From Chryseobacterium lathyri (GTDB lineage: Bacteria; Bacteroidota; Bacteroidia; Flavobacteriales; Weeksellaceae): 64,000 nucleotides of DNA. Under the pieces are notes generated by a model. The model had not been told where the DNA came from, did not search any database, and saw only the letters and a list, made by a program, of their open reading frames with translations. The translations under genes and the position numbers were made by a program. This document shows positions 16,958-24,322 of this stretch, one piece after another. The stretch is taken from the NCBI RefSeq assembly GCF_003290185.1, contig NZ_QNFY01000007.1, positions 186,001 through 250,000 of the forward strand, written 5' to 3'. How positions within the stretch are numbered: position 1 is the stretch's first letter; each line of letters opens with the position of its first letter.

Positions 16958-17796
16958 TTAATCTCAATTTTCTTATAACTGGATGGTACAGAATAAGCTG
17001 TTTCCATCCTCGAAAAGTCAAATTTCGTGTTTTCCAGTAAAATTTGGCTAGATTTTGAACCTTTTATAATTATTTTAACATTTTTTGGAAGGCGGATTCC
17101 ATTGTATTCATCCCAGTTGCTATAAGAGATTTCCAATTCATCAGGAGATAAAACATCCTTTAAATTCACACTCAGCAGATCATAATTGGTATCATACTGA
17201 AGCTCAATTTTGTACTCTCTGGTTTTTTGGTCCGTGACAATTTTCTGATTGGTATTGGAAACCATTTTAAAGCCCTGCATATTTTTGGTAAGGGTAAATT
17301 GGGAATCACTGATCTTTACAAAGGTTCTTCCCATCAGTATTTTTTCCAGCGATTTGTAATCGATGAAATTTACATTCAGCAAATTATTTAAATAATCAAA
17401 ATCTGAATCGATGTAAGTCTTGCTGGTTTTGTCTTGCCCTTTGATCCCTTCAGGCGTAGCGATACCTCTTGCTACGGTAAATAAAAATGCCTGAAGATTC
17501 ATCCATACTTTTTTATCATTTTCAATATAAATGACAGCATCAAGGGTTGGGATAAAGTTTCCGGTTTCCACATTTACTTTACTGTTGATTTTGATCTGAT
17601 CAAATTTCGGCGGAAGAAGGACATGCTCATAGAAAGTAAGTTTGTCTCTCACCGGCTCATTGGCATCTTTGGGATTTCTGTTGTCTTCTGCTATGACGGT
17701 ACTATCCTGATTGCTGCCATTGTTTTTAGCTGCATTTCTTGTTTTACAGGATGATAGGGTAAGCAACAGGAGAAGTATCGGGATCCAGTTTTTCAT
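16954..17796 (-). CDS. DUF4292 domain-containing lipoprotein
   Basis: 280 residues from the ATG at 17796. The frame is open 19 residues further, but the lipoprotein signal (MKNWIPILLLLLTLSSC, Cys17) fixes the start. The mature part matches DUF4292: FYEHVLLPPKFDQIKINSKVNVE, then beta strands ending RLPKNVKIIIKGSKSSQILLENTKFDFS. The overall fold resembles LolA/LolB-like lipid-binding beta sheets, which is an inference. It overlaps the EnvC-like gene, so the two envelope proteins are made together. Confidence 0.85.
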   Translation of the reverse strand: MKNWIPILLLLLTLSSCKTRNAAKNNGSNQDSTVIAEDNRNPKDANEPVRDKLTFYEHVLLPPKFDQIKINSKVNVETGNFIPTLDAVIYIENDKKVWMNLQAFLFTVARGIATPEGIKGQDKTSKTYIDSDFDYLNNLLNVNFIDYKSLEKILMGRTFVKISDSQFTLTKNMQGFKMVSNTNQKIVTDQKTREYKIELQYDTNYDLLSVNLKDVLSPDELEISYSNWDEYNGIRLPKNVKIIIKGSKSSQILLENTKFDFSRMETAYSVPSSYKKIEIK

Positions 17797-17905
17797 GTAT
17801 TTTGTCTTTCGATTAAAAAAAATACGCTGCAATATTAACGCCAAACCACACAACAGATGTTATGTGGTTTGGATGTATCTTATTTTATATTAATTATTTC
17901 TGATC

Positions 17906-18922
17906 TTATTTAGATAAAAAATCTAAAACTGAGTAGTCACCCAAAGAGATCTCTCTGGAAACTCCAAAGTACTGCGCAGAATTTCCAATCATTGAGTTGG
18001 AAAGATTCCCGTGGTTGATTCTTGTGTTTTCCTGGATCAGAGAATTTTCAATATTGGAATTGACGATGATCGTATTATTTCCCAGTGAAACGCCAGGGCC
18101 AATCTTTGAATTGGAAATTTGTACGTTTTCACCGATAAAACAAGGCTGAATGATTAATGAATTCTCAATAACTGCTGATGCAGGATGGTTAAGCATTGCT
18201 TCTCTTTCATACTCAAGGATTTTGCTGTTGGTTTCTACGGTAGCATTTTTGTTTCCGCAGTCCATCCAGTCATTCACTTTTCCTAAAGTGAATTTTGCTC
18301 CTTTTGCTCTAAGGTTTTCCAATGCTGTTGTCAACTGGTATTCGCCACCGTTTTTTATATTATTATCCATAATATAATTGATCTCGTTCATCAGTTTTTC
18401 AGCACTGTTGAAGTAATAAATACCGATAATAGCAAGATCTGAAACGAAAGTTTGAGGTTTTTCAACAAAGTCGGTAATAAAACCGTAATTATCTAATTTT
18501 ACCACTCCGAAAGCTGAAGGATCTTCTACGCTTTTTACCCAGATCACCCCATCCGAATTTTTATCCAGCTGGAAATCTGCACGGAAAAGAGTATCTGCAA
18601 AAGCAATTACCACATCTCCCTGCATAGAGTCCTCTGCACATTTAATAGCATGTGCTGTTCCAAGTGGGTCATTCTGGTAATATATACTGCCTTTTGCTCC
18701 CAGTTTTTCGGCTATCTGAAGAAGAGATTTTTCAATCTCCGGCCCGAAATCCCCGATGATAAATGCTACTTCTTCAATTTTTTCACCTGCCACCTTAGCA
18801 ATATCTTCTACCAGTCTTTGTACGATGGGTTTCCCAGCAATCGGGATAAGAGGTTTTGGAACTGTCAGTGTATGTGGACGTAATCTGGAACCACGTCCAG
18901 CCATAGGAACAATTATTTTCAT
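17906..18922 (-). CDS. Sugar phosphate nucleotidyltransferase (NDP-sugar pyrophosphorylase)
   Basis: 338 residues. The N-terminal nucleotidyltransferase domain has the signature MKIIVPMAGRGSRLRPHTLTVPKPLIPIAGKP. It also shows DPLGTAHAIKCAED and GDVVIAFADTLF for nucleotide and metal binding. The C-terminus (about 255-325) is a left-handed beta-helix with hexapeptide repeats. It makes an NDP-sugar from NTP and a sugar 1-phosphate. Substrate specificity (for example glucose with UTP or dTTP) cannot be read from the sequence. It is transcribed with the flippase gene upstream, suggesting a role in surface polysaccharide synthesis. Confidence 0.85.
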   Translation of the reverse strand: MKIIVPMAGRGSRLRPHTLTVPKPLIPIAGKPIVQRLVEDIAKVAGEKIEEVAFIIGDFGPEIEKSLLQIAEKLGAKGSIYYQNDPLGTAHAIKCAEDSMQGDVVIAFADTLFRADFQLDKNSDGVIWVKSVEDPSAFGVVKLDNYGFITDFVEKPQTFVSDLAIIGIYYFNSAEKLMNEINYIMDNNIKNGGEYQLTTALENLRAKGAKFTLGKVNDWMDCGNKNATVETNSKILEYEREAMLNHPASAVIENSLIIQPCFIGENVQISNSKIGPGVSLGNNTIIVNSNIENSLIQENTRINHGNLSNSMIGNSAQYFGVSREISLGDYSVLDFLSK

Positions 18923-19076
18923 AAATGATATGACAATGTTTATTTATTATTTTGTTATTTTGATTAGGCTAAAGATAATCATTAAAATCATTGCTGATCG
19001 TAATAATTATCATCTTTATTAATCTTCTGTTTAATTTTTTTAAAGAACTCAATAGTATCAAATTAGAGGCCATAAA

Positions 19077-20498
19077 TTAGTTTTTCCTGATTCTTGATAA
19101 CAGCAGATCTTTTTCTGAATATATCAGGATACCTGCATAAATAAGGAATAAAAGGTTTCCGATCCAGAAATTGTAATCGAATAATTCCACAATTATATAA
19201 CTGAAAACCGCTAACAGGATAATGAAAAATGATATTTTTTTCATTCTGTAAGGAATAGGGTAGTATTTTTGACCTAAAAAATAGGAAAGAACCATCATGA
19301 TAAAATAAGCGGCCAGAGTTACCCAGGCAGATACCATGAAACCATATTTTTTTAGAAATAAAAAATTTAAAGCAATAGTAATAACTGCACCGGTCCAGGA
19401 AATATAAGTTCCAACTCTTGTTCTGTCCGTTACTTTATACCAAGTAGAAAGATTATAATAAATTCCGAAGAATAAATTGGCAATTACAATGATGGGAATG
19501 ATATTGATAGCAATCCAATAACTGCTATTGGGAACTAATAAAAGTTTTATCCATGAAACATTGGCAATAATTCCTAAAGCAACTACGGACGCAAAAAACG
19601 AAAAGTATTCAGTGACTTTTGCATACGTGAGTTTAGCATTTTCATTCTGCATTTGTTTAAAGAAGAAAGGCTCAATTCCCATTCTGTAGGCCGTAACAAA
19701 AAGAGTCATAAGAACAGCCATTTTATAGCAGCCTCCATAAGCTCCCGCTTCAGCATCATTAATGATAAATTTCTGAATAAACTTATCAAAGTTTTCATTC
19801 ACCATGAAGGCTAACCCTGCTATCATTACCGGCCAGGAATACTTAATCATTTGCAGGAATAGATCTCTTGAAAACTGAAACTTCACCTTTAAAATAATGG
19901 GTAATACAAGTAAAAATCCTAAACCACTTGCAGCTAAATTACTGAAGAAGGGGTAGGCAACTTTTTCTTTTAAACCTAATTTAAATGAAAATTCCTGCGG
20001 AATATAAAGGAATAACGCAATTGCGAAAATACTCTGGAAAACAGCTTGTATCACTCGGATAGCAGTATATTTTATGGGTTTATTATGAAACCTGAACCAC
20101 GCCAGAGGAATAACGAGAAGGTTATCAAAGAAAGCAATCCATGCAAACCATTTGATAAATTCAGGCGTTTTTTCATATCCGAAAACATTGGCAATTGGTT
20201 GATTAAACAGTAAAACGAGGATTAAAAAAACAGTTGATAGTCCTGTCAAAAACCAAAATGATGTGTTGAAAACTTTCTGCTCATTATCCTTATCAGATGA
20301 GAATCTGAAATAGGCAGTTTCAAAGCCAAAGGAAAGAACAATGTTTACAAATGAAATTAATGCGTAAAGATTGGTAAATATTGCAAAATCGCTGTTGTTG
20401 ATATTTTTAATGAACAAATAATTAAGCAATACTACAATTATCCTCGGCATAATGGCCCCAATTCCATATATAATTGTCTCGTTGAGAAGTTTTTTCAA
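19077..20498 (-). CDS. Oligosaccharide flippase family protein (Wzx-like)
   Basis: 473 residues with about 12-14 hydrophobic segments across its whole length, consistent with the MOP/PST (Wzx) flippase superfamily that moves lipid-linked oligosaccharides across the inner membrane. The start is a TTG: no in-frame ATG lies upstream before a stop codon, and the N-terminus from TTG (MKKLLNETIIYGIGAIMPR) resembles other flippases. The next ATG at 20450 would remove part of the first helix. A C-terminal polysaccharide-biosynthesis-type domain is present. Confidence 0.85.
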   Translation of the reverse strand: MKKLLNETIIYGIGAIMPRIIVVLLNYLFIKNINNSDFAIFTNLYALISFVNIVLSFGFETAYFRFSSDKDNEQKVFNTSFWFLTGLSTVFLILVLLFNQPIANVFGYEKTPEFIKWFAWIAFFDNLLVIPLAWFRFHNKPIKYTAIRVIQAVFQSIFAIALFLYIPQEFSFKLGLKEKVAYPFFSNLAASGLGFLLVLPIILKVKFQFSRDLFLQMIKYSWPVMIAGLAFMVNENFDKFIQKFIINDAEAGAYGGCYKMAVLMTLFVTAYRMGIEPFFFKQMQNENAKLTYAKVTEYFSFFASVVALGIIANVSWIKLLLVPNSSYWIAINIIPIIVIANLFFGIYYNLSTWYKVTDRTRVGTYISWTGAVITIALNFLFLKKYGFMVSAWVTLAAYFIMMVLSYFLGQKYYPIPYRMKKISFFIILLAVFSYIIVELFDYNFWIGNLLFLIYAGILIYSEKDLLLSRIRKN

Positions 20499-20515
20499 TG
20501 TGTGAAATTTTTATG

Positions 20516-20523
20516 CAAATGTA
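20516..20523 (-). promoter_or_regulatory. Candidate -7 element for the flippase gene
   Basis: TACATTTG on the minus strand matches TAnnTTTG and puts transcription start about 10 bases before the TTG start codon. No clear -33 element is visible. Confidence 0.4.
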
Positions 20524-20597
20524 AATATTTAGAAATTGATTTATAATCAGCGACATTAAAATTCATTCATAAACCTTAATTTTGTTTTTTGTAGATG

Positions 20598-20703
20598 TTA
20601 GATATTAGAAGTTAGAAATTAGTGATTGCAGTTTACCAATCACTTATAATTTTCTGACTTAAAAATTTTCTGACATCCCTAACTTCTAACATCTAATTTC
20701 TAA
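20598..20703. repeat. Modular hairpin with 7-base units (TTAGANN)
   Basis: The left arm begins with four in-register 7-mers of the form TTAGAnn (TTAGATA, TTAGAAG and relatives). The right arm is the complementary orientation with the same unit set. The arms pair imperfectly around an AT-rich centre. It occupies the leader of the dihydroorotase gene and ends eight bases before its ATG. The same unit type recurs at 54249-54310. A TAATTTTG -7-like element at 20577-20584 would place the hairpin in the mRNA leader. Confidence 0.7.
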
Positions 20704-20710
20704 ACTAAAA

Positions 20711-22048
20711 ATGAAGACCCTAATCAAGAATGTAAAGATTGTGAACGAAGGTAAGATCTTCGAAAGCGATATCTTAATAGAAAATGACCTGATTTCTAAA
20801 ATAAACCCCAATATTTCTGAGGAAGCAGATCAGATCATTGACGGTTCCGGAAAATATCTTCTGCCAGGCGTAATAGACGATCAGGTTCATTTCAGGGATC
20901 CGGGACTGACGCACAAAGGAGATATTGAAACTGAATCCAGAGCTGCCATTGCCGGAGGAGTTACAAGTTTTATAGACCAGCCCAATACAGTTCCTAATGC
21001 TGTTACTCAGAAATTATTGGCAGATAAGTATGAAATCGGGGCTCAAAAAGCATACGCTAACTACGGTTTTATGATGGGCGGAACAAATGATAACCTGGAG
21101 GAAGTTTTAAAAACAAATCCGAGAAATGTTCCGGGGATTAAATTATTTTTAGGTTCTTCTACGGGGAATATGCTCGTAGACAATCCTGAAACACTGGAGA
21201 ATATCTTTGGAAGCACAAAAATGCTGATTGCTGTTCACTGTGAAGATGAAGCGACAATCAAAGCCAATACCCAGAAATATATTGACGAATATGGAGAGGA
21301 TATTCCTGTAAAATTCCATCACCTGATCAGAAGTGAGGAAGCGTGTTATAAATCTTCTTCCAAAGCAATTGAATTGGCGGAAAAAACAGGAGCAAGACTT
21401 CACGTATTCCATCTTTCAACAGCAAAAGAGATGGAGCTGTTCAGAAATGATATTCCTTTAAAAGATAAAAAAATTACGGCTGAGGTGTGTGTCCATCACC
21501 TTACATTTACCAATGAAGATTATGAAACAAAAGGGGGATTAATTAAATGGAACCCGGCAGTAAAAACTCAAAAAGATAAAGACGGACTTTGGGAAGCATT
21601 GCTGGATGACAGAATAGATGTCATTGCCACGGATCACGCCCCTCATACCTGGGAAGAAAAACAGAATGTATATACAAAATGTCCTTCCGGTGCACCTTTG
21701 GTACAGCATTCGTTACCGGTAATGCTGGAAAATTATCACTCCGGAAAAATTTCTTTGGAAAAGATTGTTGAAAAGATGTGCCACAATCCGGCAATACTTT
21801 TCAGAATCGAGAAAAGAGGTTTTGTAAGAGAAGGATATAAAGCAGATCTTGTTTTGGTTGATTTAAATGCGGACTGGACTGTAGCTAAAGACAATCTTCT
21901 TTACAAATGTGGTTGGAGCCCGCTGGAAGGAATGAATTTACACTCTAAAGTGACGCAGACTTTTGTTAATGGGCATCTTGCCTATGATTATGGAAAGATC
22001 ACGGAAGAAAAGTTCGGGGAGCGATTGCTTTTTGAAGTTCAGGAATAA
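20711..22048 (+). CDS. pyrC: Dihydroorotase
   Basis: 445 residues, the length of class I dihydroorotases. It cyclises carbamoyl aspartate to dihydroorotate in pyrimidine synthesis. The metal-binding loop reads GVIDDQVHFRDPGLTHKGD. The usual first His of the HxH pair is Gln, a variant I recall from Bacteroidota enzymes. The carboxylated Lys region is GIKLFLGSSTGNM, the second-shell His residues are in VHCED and VFHLSTAKE, and the catalytic Asp is in ATDHAPHTWEEK. The gene is single, preceded by a long hairpin and followed by two terminators. Confidence 0.93.
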   Translation: MKTLIKNVKIVNEGKIFESDILIENDLISKINPNISEEADQIIDGSGKYLLPGVIDDQVHFRDPGLTHKGDIETESRAAIAGGVTSFIDQPNTVPNAVTQKLLADKYEIGAQKAYANYGFMMGGTNDNLEEVLKTNPRNVPGIKLFLGSSTGNMLVDNPETLENIFGSTKMLIAVHCEDEATIKANTQKYIDEYGEDIPVKFHHLIRSEEACYKSSSKAIELAEKTGARLHVFHLSTAKEMELFRNDIPLKDKKITAEVCVHHLTFTNEDYETKGGLIKWNPAVKTQKDKDGLWEALLDDRIDVIATDHAPHTWEEKQNVYTKCPSGAPLVQHSLPVMLENYHSGKISLEKIVEKMCHNPAILFRIEKRGFVREGYKADLVLVDLNADWTVAKDNLLYKCGWSPLEGMNLHSKVTQTFVNGHLAYDYGKITEEKFGERLLFEVQE

Positions 22049-22083
22049 ATTGAAATAAAATTTTCACAATAATTATAAATAGG

Positions 22084-22106
22084 AACGGGCTTTAGCCCGT
22101 TTTTTT
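22084..22106 (+). terminator. Terminator of the dihydroorotase gene
   Basis: Stem AACGGGC/GCCCGTT with a TTTA loop and a seven-base T-run. Confidence 0.85.
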
Positions 22107-22144
22107 AATTTGAAAAGTCAAAGTGGCTTTAGCCAAAACTTATT

Positions 22145-22178
22145 CATAAAAAGACTGCAAACCAGCAGTCTTTTTATG
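22145..22178. terminator. Second hairpin terminator
   Basis: Perfect 14-bp stem (22145-22158 with 22165-22178) rich in A and T at its base, followed by a T-run. It can act on both strands and may also end the AraC-AKR transcript. Confidence 0.75.
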
Positions 22179-22185
22179 TTTTTTT

Positions 22186-22256
22186 CTCTCGCAGATTTTG
22201 CAGATAAAGTAGATTTCTTAATGCAATCATCTGCTGAATTCGTTTATCTGTGAGAG
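22186..22256. repeat. Modular hairpin with 9-base units (GCAGATNNN)
   Basis: Outer arms CTCTCGCAGAT and ATCTGTGAGAG are complementary at 10 of 11 positions. Inside, GCAGATTTT and GCAGATAAA are tandem 9-mers, and the right side carries the inverse units. The design matches the 7- and 8-base modular hairpins elsewhere in the window. Confidence 0.6.
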
Positions 22257-22276
22257 GTTATTCCTTGAAATTAAAT

Positions 22277-23173
22277 TTAATTAAAAGATTGTCTGAATTC
22301 CAAAGGCGACATCTTGGTTTTCTTTTTAAAAAGTGTACTAAAAGATTGAGAATGTTCAAAACCTAAAATATAAGCAATCTCACTTACAGAAAGATCGGTG
22401 TTTGAAAGCTTTTCTTTTGCTTTATTAATCAGCTTTTCATGAATATGCTGCTGTGTATTCTGTCCGGTATGAATTCTCAGAAAATCACTCAGATAATTGG
22501 GAGAAAGATTCATCGATTCTGCAATCTGATGTACAGTTAAAAGTCCCTTTTCTGCTGATTGTTCATCATCAAAATAATTATTCAGAAAACGCTCAAATTT
22601 TACCAATAACTGATGATTATTGTTTTTCCGGGTGATAAACTGTCGCTCGTAAAAACGGTTGGAATAGCTGAGAAGCAGCTCAATTTGAGATAAAATAATT
22701 TCCTGTGTATGTCTGTCGATATACTGACATTCTTCATCGATTTTCTGTAAAATTTCGATCAAATTATTTTCTTCATCTTCAGATAAATGTAAGGCTTCAT
22801 TCACAGCATAAGAGAAAAAGCCGAAACCTGAAATTGTATTTGCCAAAGGATGTTTCAGTAAAAAATCTTCATGGAAAATTAATAAGTATCCAGAACCACA
22901 TTCCATATTCTGCAAATCTAAATAATGGACTTGATTGGGCGCTGTAAAGCTTAAGACTCCCTTGTCATAATCATAATGCTGCTGTCCGTATCTTATTTTT
23001 CCTTTCACTTCTCTTTTTAAAGCCACACAATAAAATCTGTTAACAAAACCCTTCCAGACTTCATCTTCCAAAAAAATACTTTCGGATAAATTGATAACAC
23101 TTACTAAAGGATGCTTTGGTTCAGGCAACGAAAGTAACCGGTGAAATGCTGAAATCGAAGAAATTGTATTCAT
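22277..23173 (-). CDS. AraC family transcriptional regulator
   Basis: 298 residues. The N-terminal effector-type domain (about 1-180) resembles the cupin-like sensors of AraC regulators. The C-terminal double helix-turn-helix (about 200-298) has the typical SPNYLSDFLRIHTGQNTQQHIHEKLINKAKEKL, then DLSVSEIAYILGFEHSQSFSTLFKKKTKMSPLEFR. It starts 16 bases after the aldo/keto reductase gene, so both are probably co-transcribed. The direct repeat at 24243-24272 upstream of that operon is a good candidate for its own binding site. Confidence 0.9.
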   Translation of the reverse strand: MNTISSISAFHRLLSLPEPKHPLVSVINLSESIFLEDEVWKGFVNRFYCVALKREVKGKIRYGQQHYDYDKGVLSFTAPNQVHYLDLQNMECGSGYLLIFHEDFLLKHPLANTISGFGFFSYAVNEALHLSEDEENNLIEILQKIDEECQYIDRHTQEIILSQIELLLSYSNRFYERQFITRKNNNHQLLVKFERFLNNYFDDEQSAEKGLLTVHQIAESMNLSPNYLSDFLRIHTGQNTQQHIHEKLINKAKEKLSNTDLSVSEIAYILGFEHSQSFSTLFKKKTKMSPLEFRQSFN

Positions 23174-23189
23174 CAGTGTAAATTATAGT

Positions 23190-24191
23190 TTAATAATCTA
23201 AAAGTCCCATACTGAATTCGTCATAAGGAGCACCTGTATCTGTTCCTAAAGGTACGATGTTTTCTATTTTTTGAAGTTCGGCTTCATTTAAAACAATTGT
23301 ACCGGCTTCAATATTTTGCTCAAGATATTTTCTGCGCTTAGTTCCCGGAATCGGTACAATCCCTTTGCTGATGATCCATGCCAATGCCAATTGTGTTGAT
23401 GTAATATTCTTTTCTTTCGCAAGGTTTTCAATGGCTTCCACCAATTCAAGATTTTTATGAAAATGTTGCTCCTGAAAACGGGGAATTCCTCTACGGAAAT
23501 CATTTTCAGGTAAATCATCAACAGAACGGATCTGTCCGGATAAAAAACCTCGTCCCAAAGGCGAATATGCCACAAAACCGATGGCCAATTCATTTAAAGT
23601 TTTGATTACACCTTTTTCTTCTACTGTTCTTTCAAATAAAGAAAATTCACTCTGTACAGCAGTAATCGGATGAACTGCATGCGCTTTTTTTACCGTTTCT
23701 GAAGATACTTCCGACAAACCGATATAGCCAACTTTTCCTTCTTTCACAAGATCGCTCATTGCCCCCACCGTTTCCTCGATCGGAGTATTTTTATCCAAAC
23801 GGTGCATGTAATAAAGATCTATATAATCTGTTTTAAGATTTTTAAGTGAGCGCTCGACTGCTTTTTTTACATAATTTTTGCTTCCGTTGATCGCCCAGGT
23901 CACCTTATCATTATCATCGATTTCCCATCCAAATTTTGTGGCAATGATGTATTTGTTACGATCTGTTCCAATGGCTTTTGCAATAAGCTGTTCATTTTTA
24001 AACGGGCCATACAAATCAGCCGTGTCCAGAAAATTTCCACCTAATTCCAAAGAACGGTGAATGGTTGCAATTGCTTCCTTTTCATCGGCCTTACCATACA
24101 TATTGGCATCTTCAAAACCTGTCATGCCCATACATCCCAAACCGATATTCGGAACGTGTAGCCCTTGATTTCCTAATTTTATTTTGTTCAT
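23190..24191 (-). CDS. Aldo/keto reductase
   Basis: 333-residue NADPH-dependent TIM-barrel oxidoreductase. The catalytic tetrad is visible: Asp in FLDTADLYG, Tyr in the same loop, Lys in IIATKFGWE and His in YYMHRLD. The C-terminus IPGTKRRKYLEQNIEA is the usual cofactor-binding motif of the AKR11/13-like bacterial group. The substrate is unknown. It is the first gene of a two-gene operon with the AraC regulator, which suggests effector-induced expression. Confidence 0.92.
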   Translation of the reverse strand: MNKIKLGNQGLHVPNIGLGCMGMTGFEDANMYGKADEKEAIATIHRSLELGGNFLDTADLYGPFKNEQLIAKAIGTDRNKYIIATKFGWEIDDNDKVTWAINGSKNYVKKAVERSLKNLKTDYIDLYYMHRLDKNTPIEETVGAMSDLVKEGKVGYIGLSEVSSETVKKAHAVHPITAVQSEFSLFERTVEEKGVIKTLNELAIGFVAYSPLGRGFLSGQIRSVDDLPENDFRRGIPRFQEQHFHKNLELVEAIENLAKEKNITSTQLALAWIISKGIVPIPGTKRRKYLEQNIEAGTIVLNEAELQKIENIVPLGTDTGAPYDEFSMGLLDY

Positions 24192-24242
24192 ATTCTGTTG
24201 ATTTTTAACATGACAAAATTCAGCAGAAATTAGCAGGCCGAT

Positions 24243-24272
24243 GTATGCAAAATGATGATTATCGTATGCAAA
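24243..24272. promoter_or_regulatory. Direct repeat, candidate AraC-type operator
   Basis: GTATGCAAA occurs at 24243-24251 and again at 24264-24272. The 21-base spacing equals two helical turns, the usual geometry for AraC-family dimers. It lies 52 bases upstream of the aldo/keto reductase start, in the gap shared with the GH92 gene end. Confidence 0.55.
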
Positions 24273-24322
24273 TTACGGATTACACTTTTATTAATCCTTA
24301 AAGGTTCAAAATTTTGCAAGGA

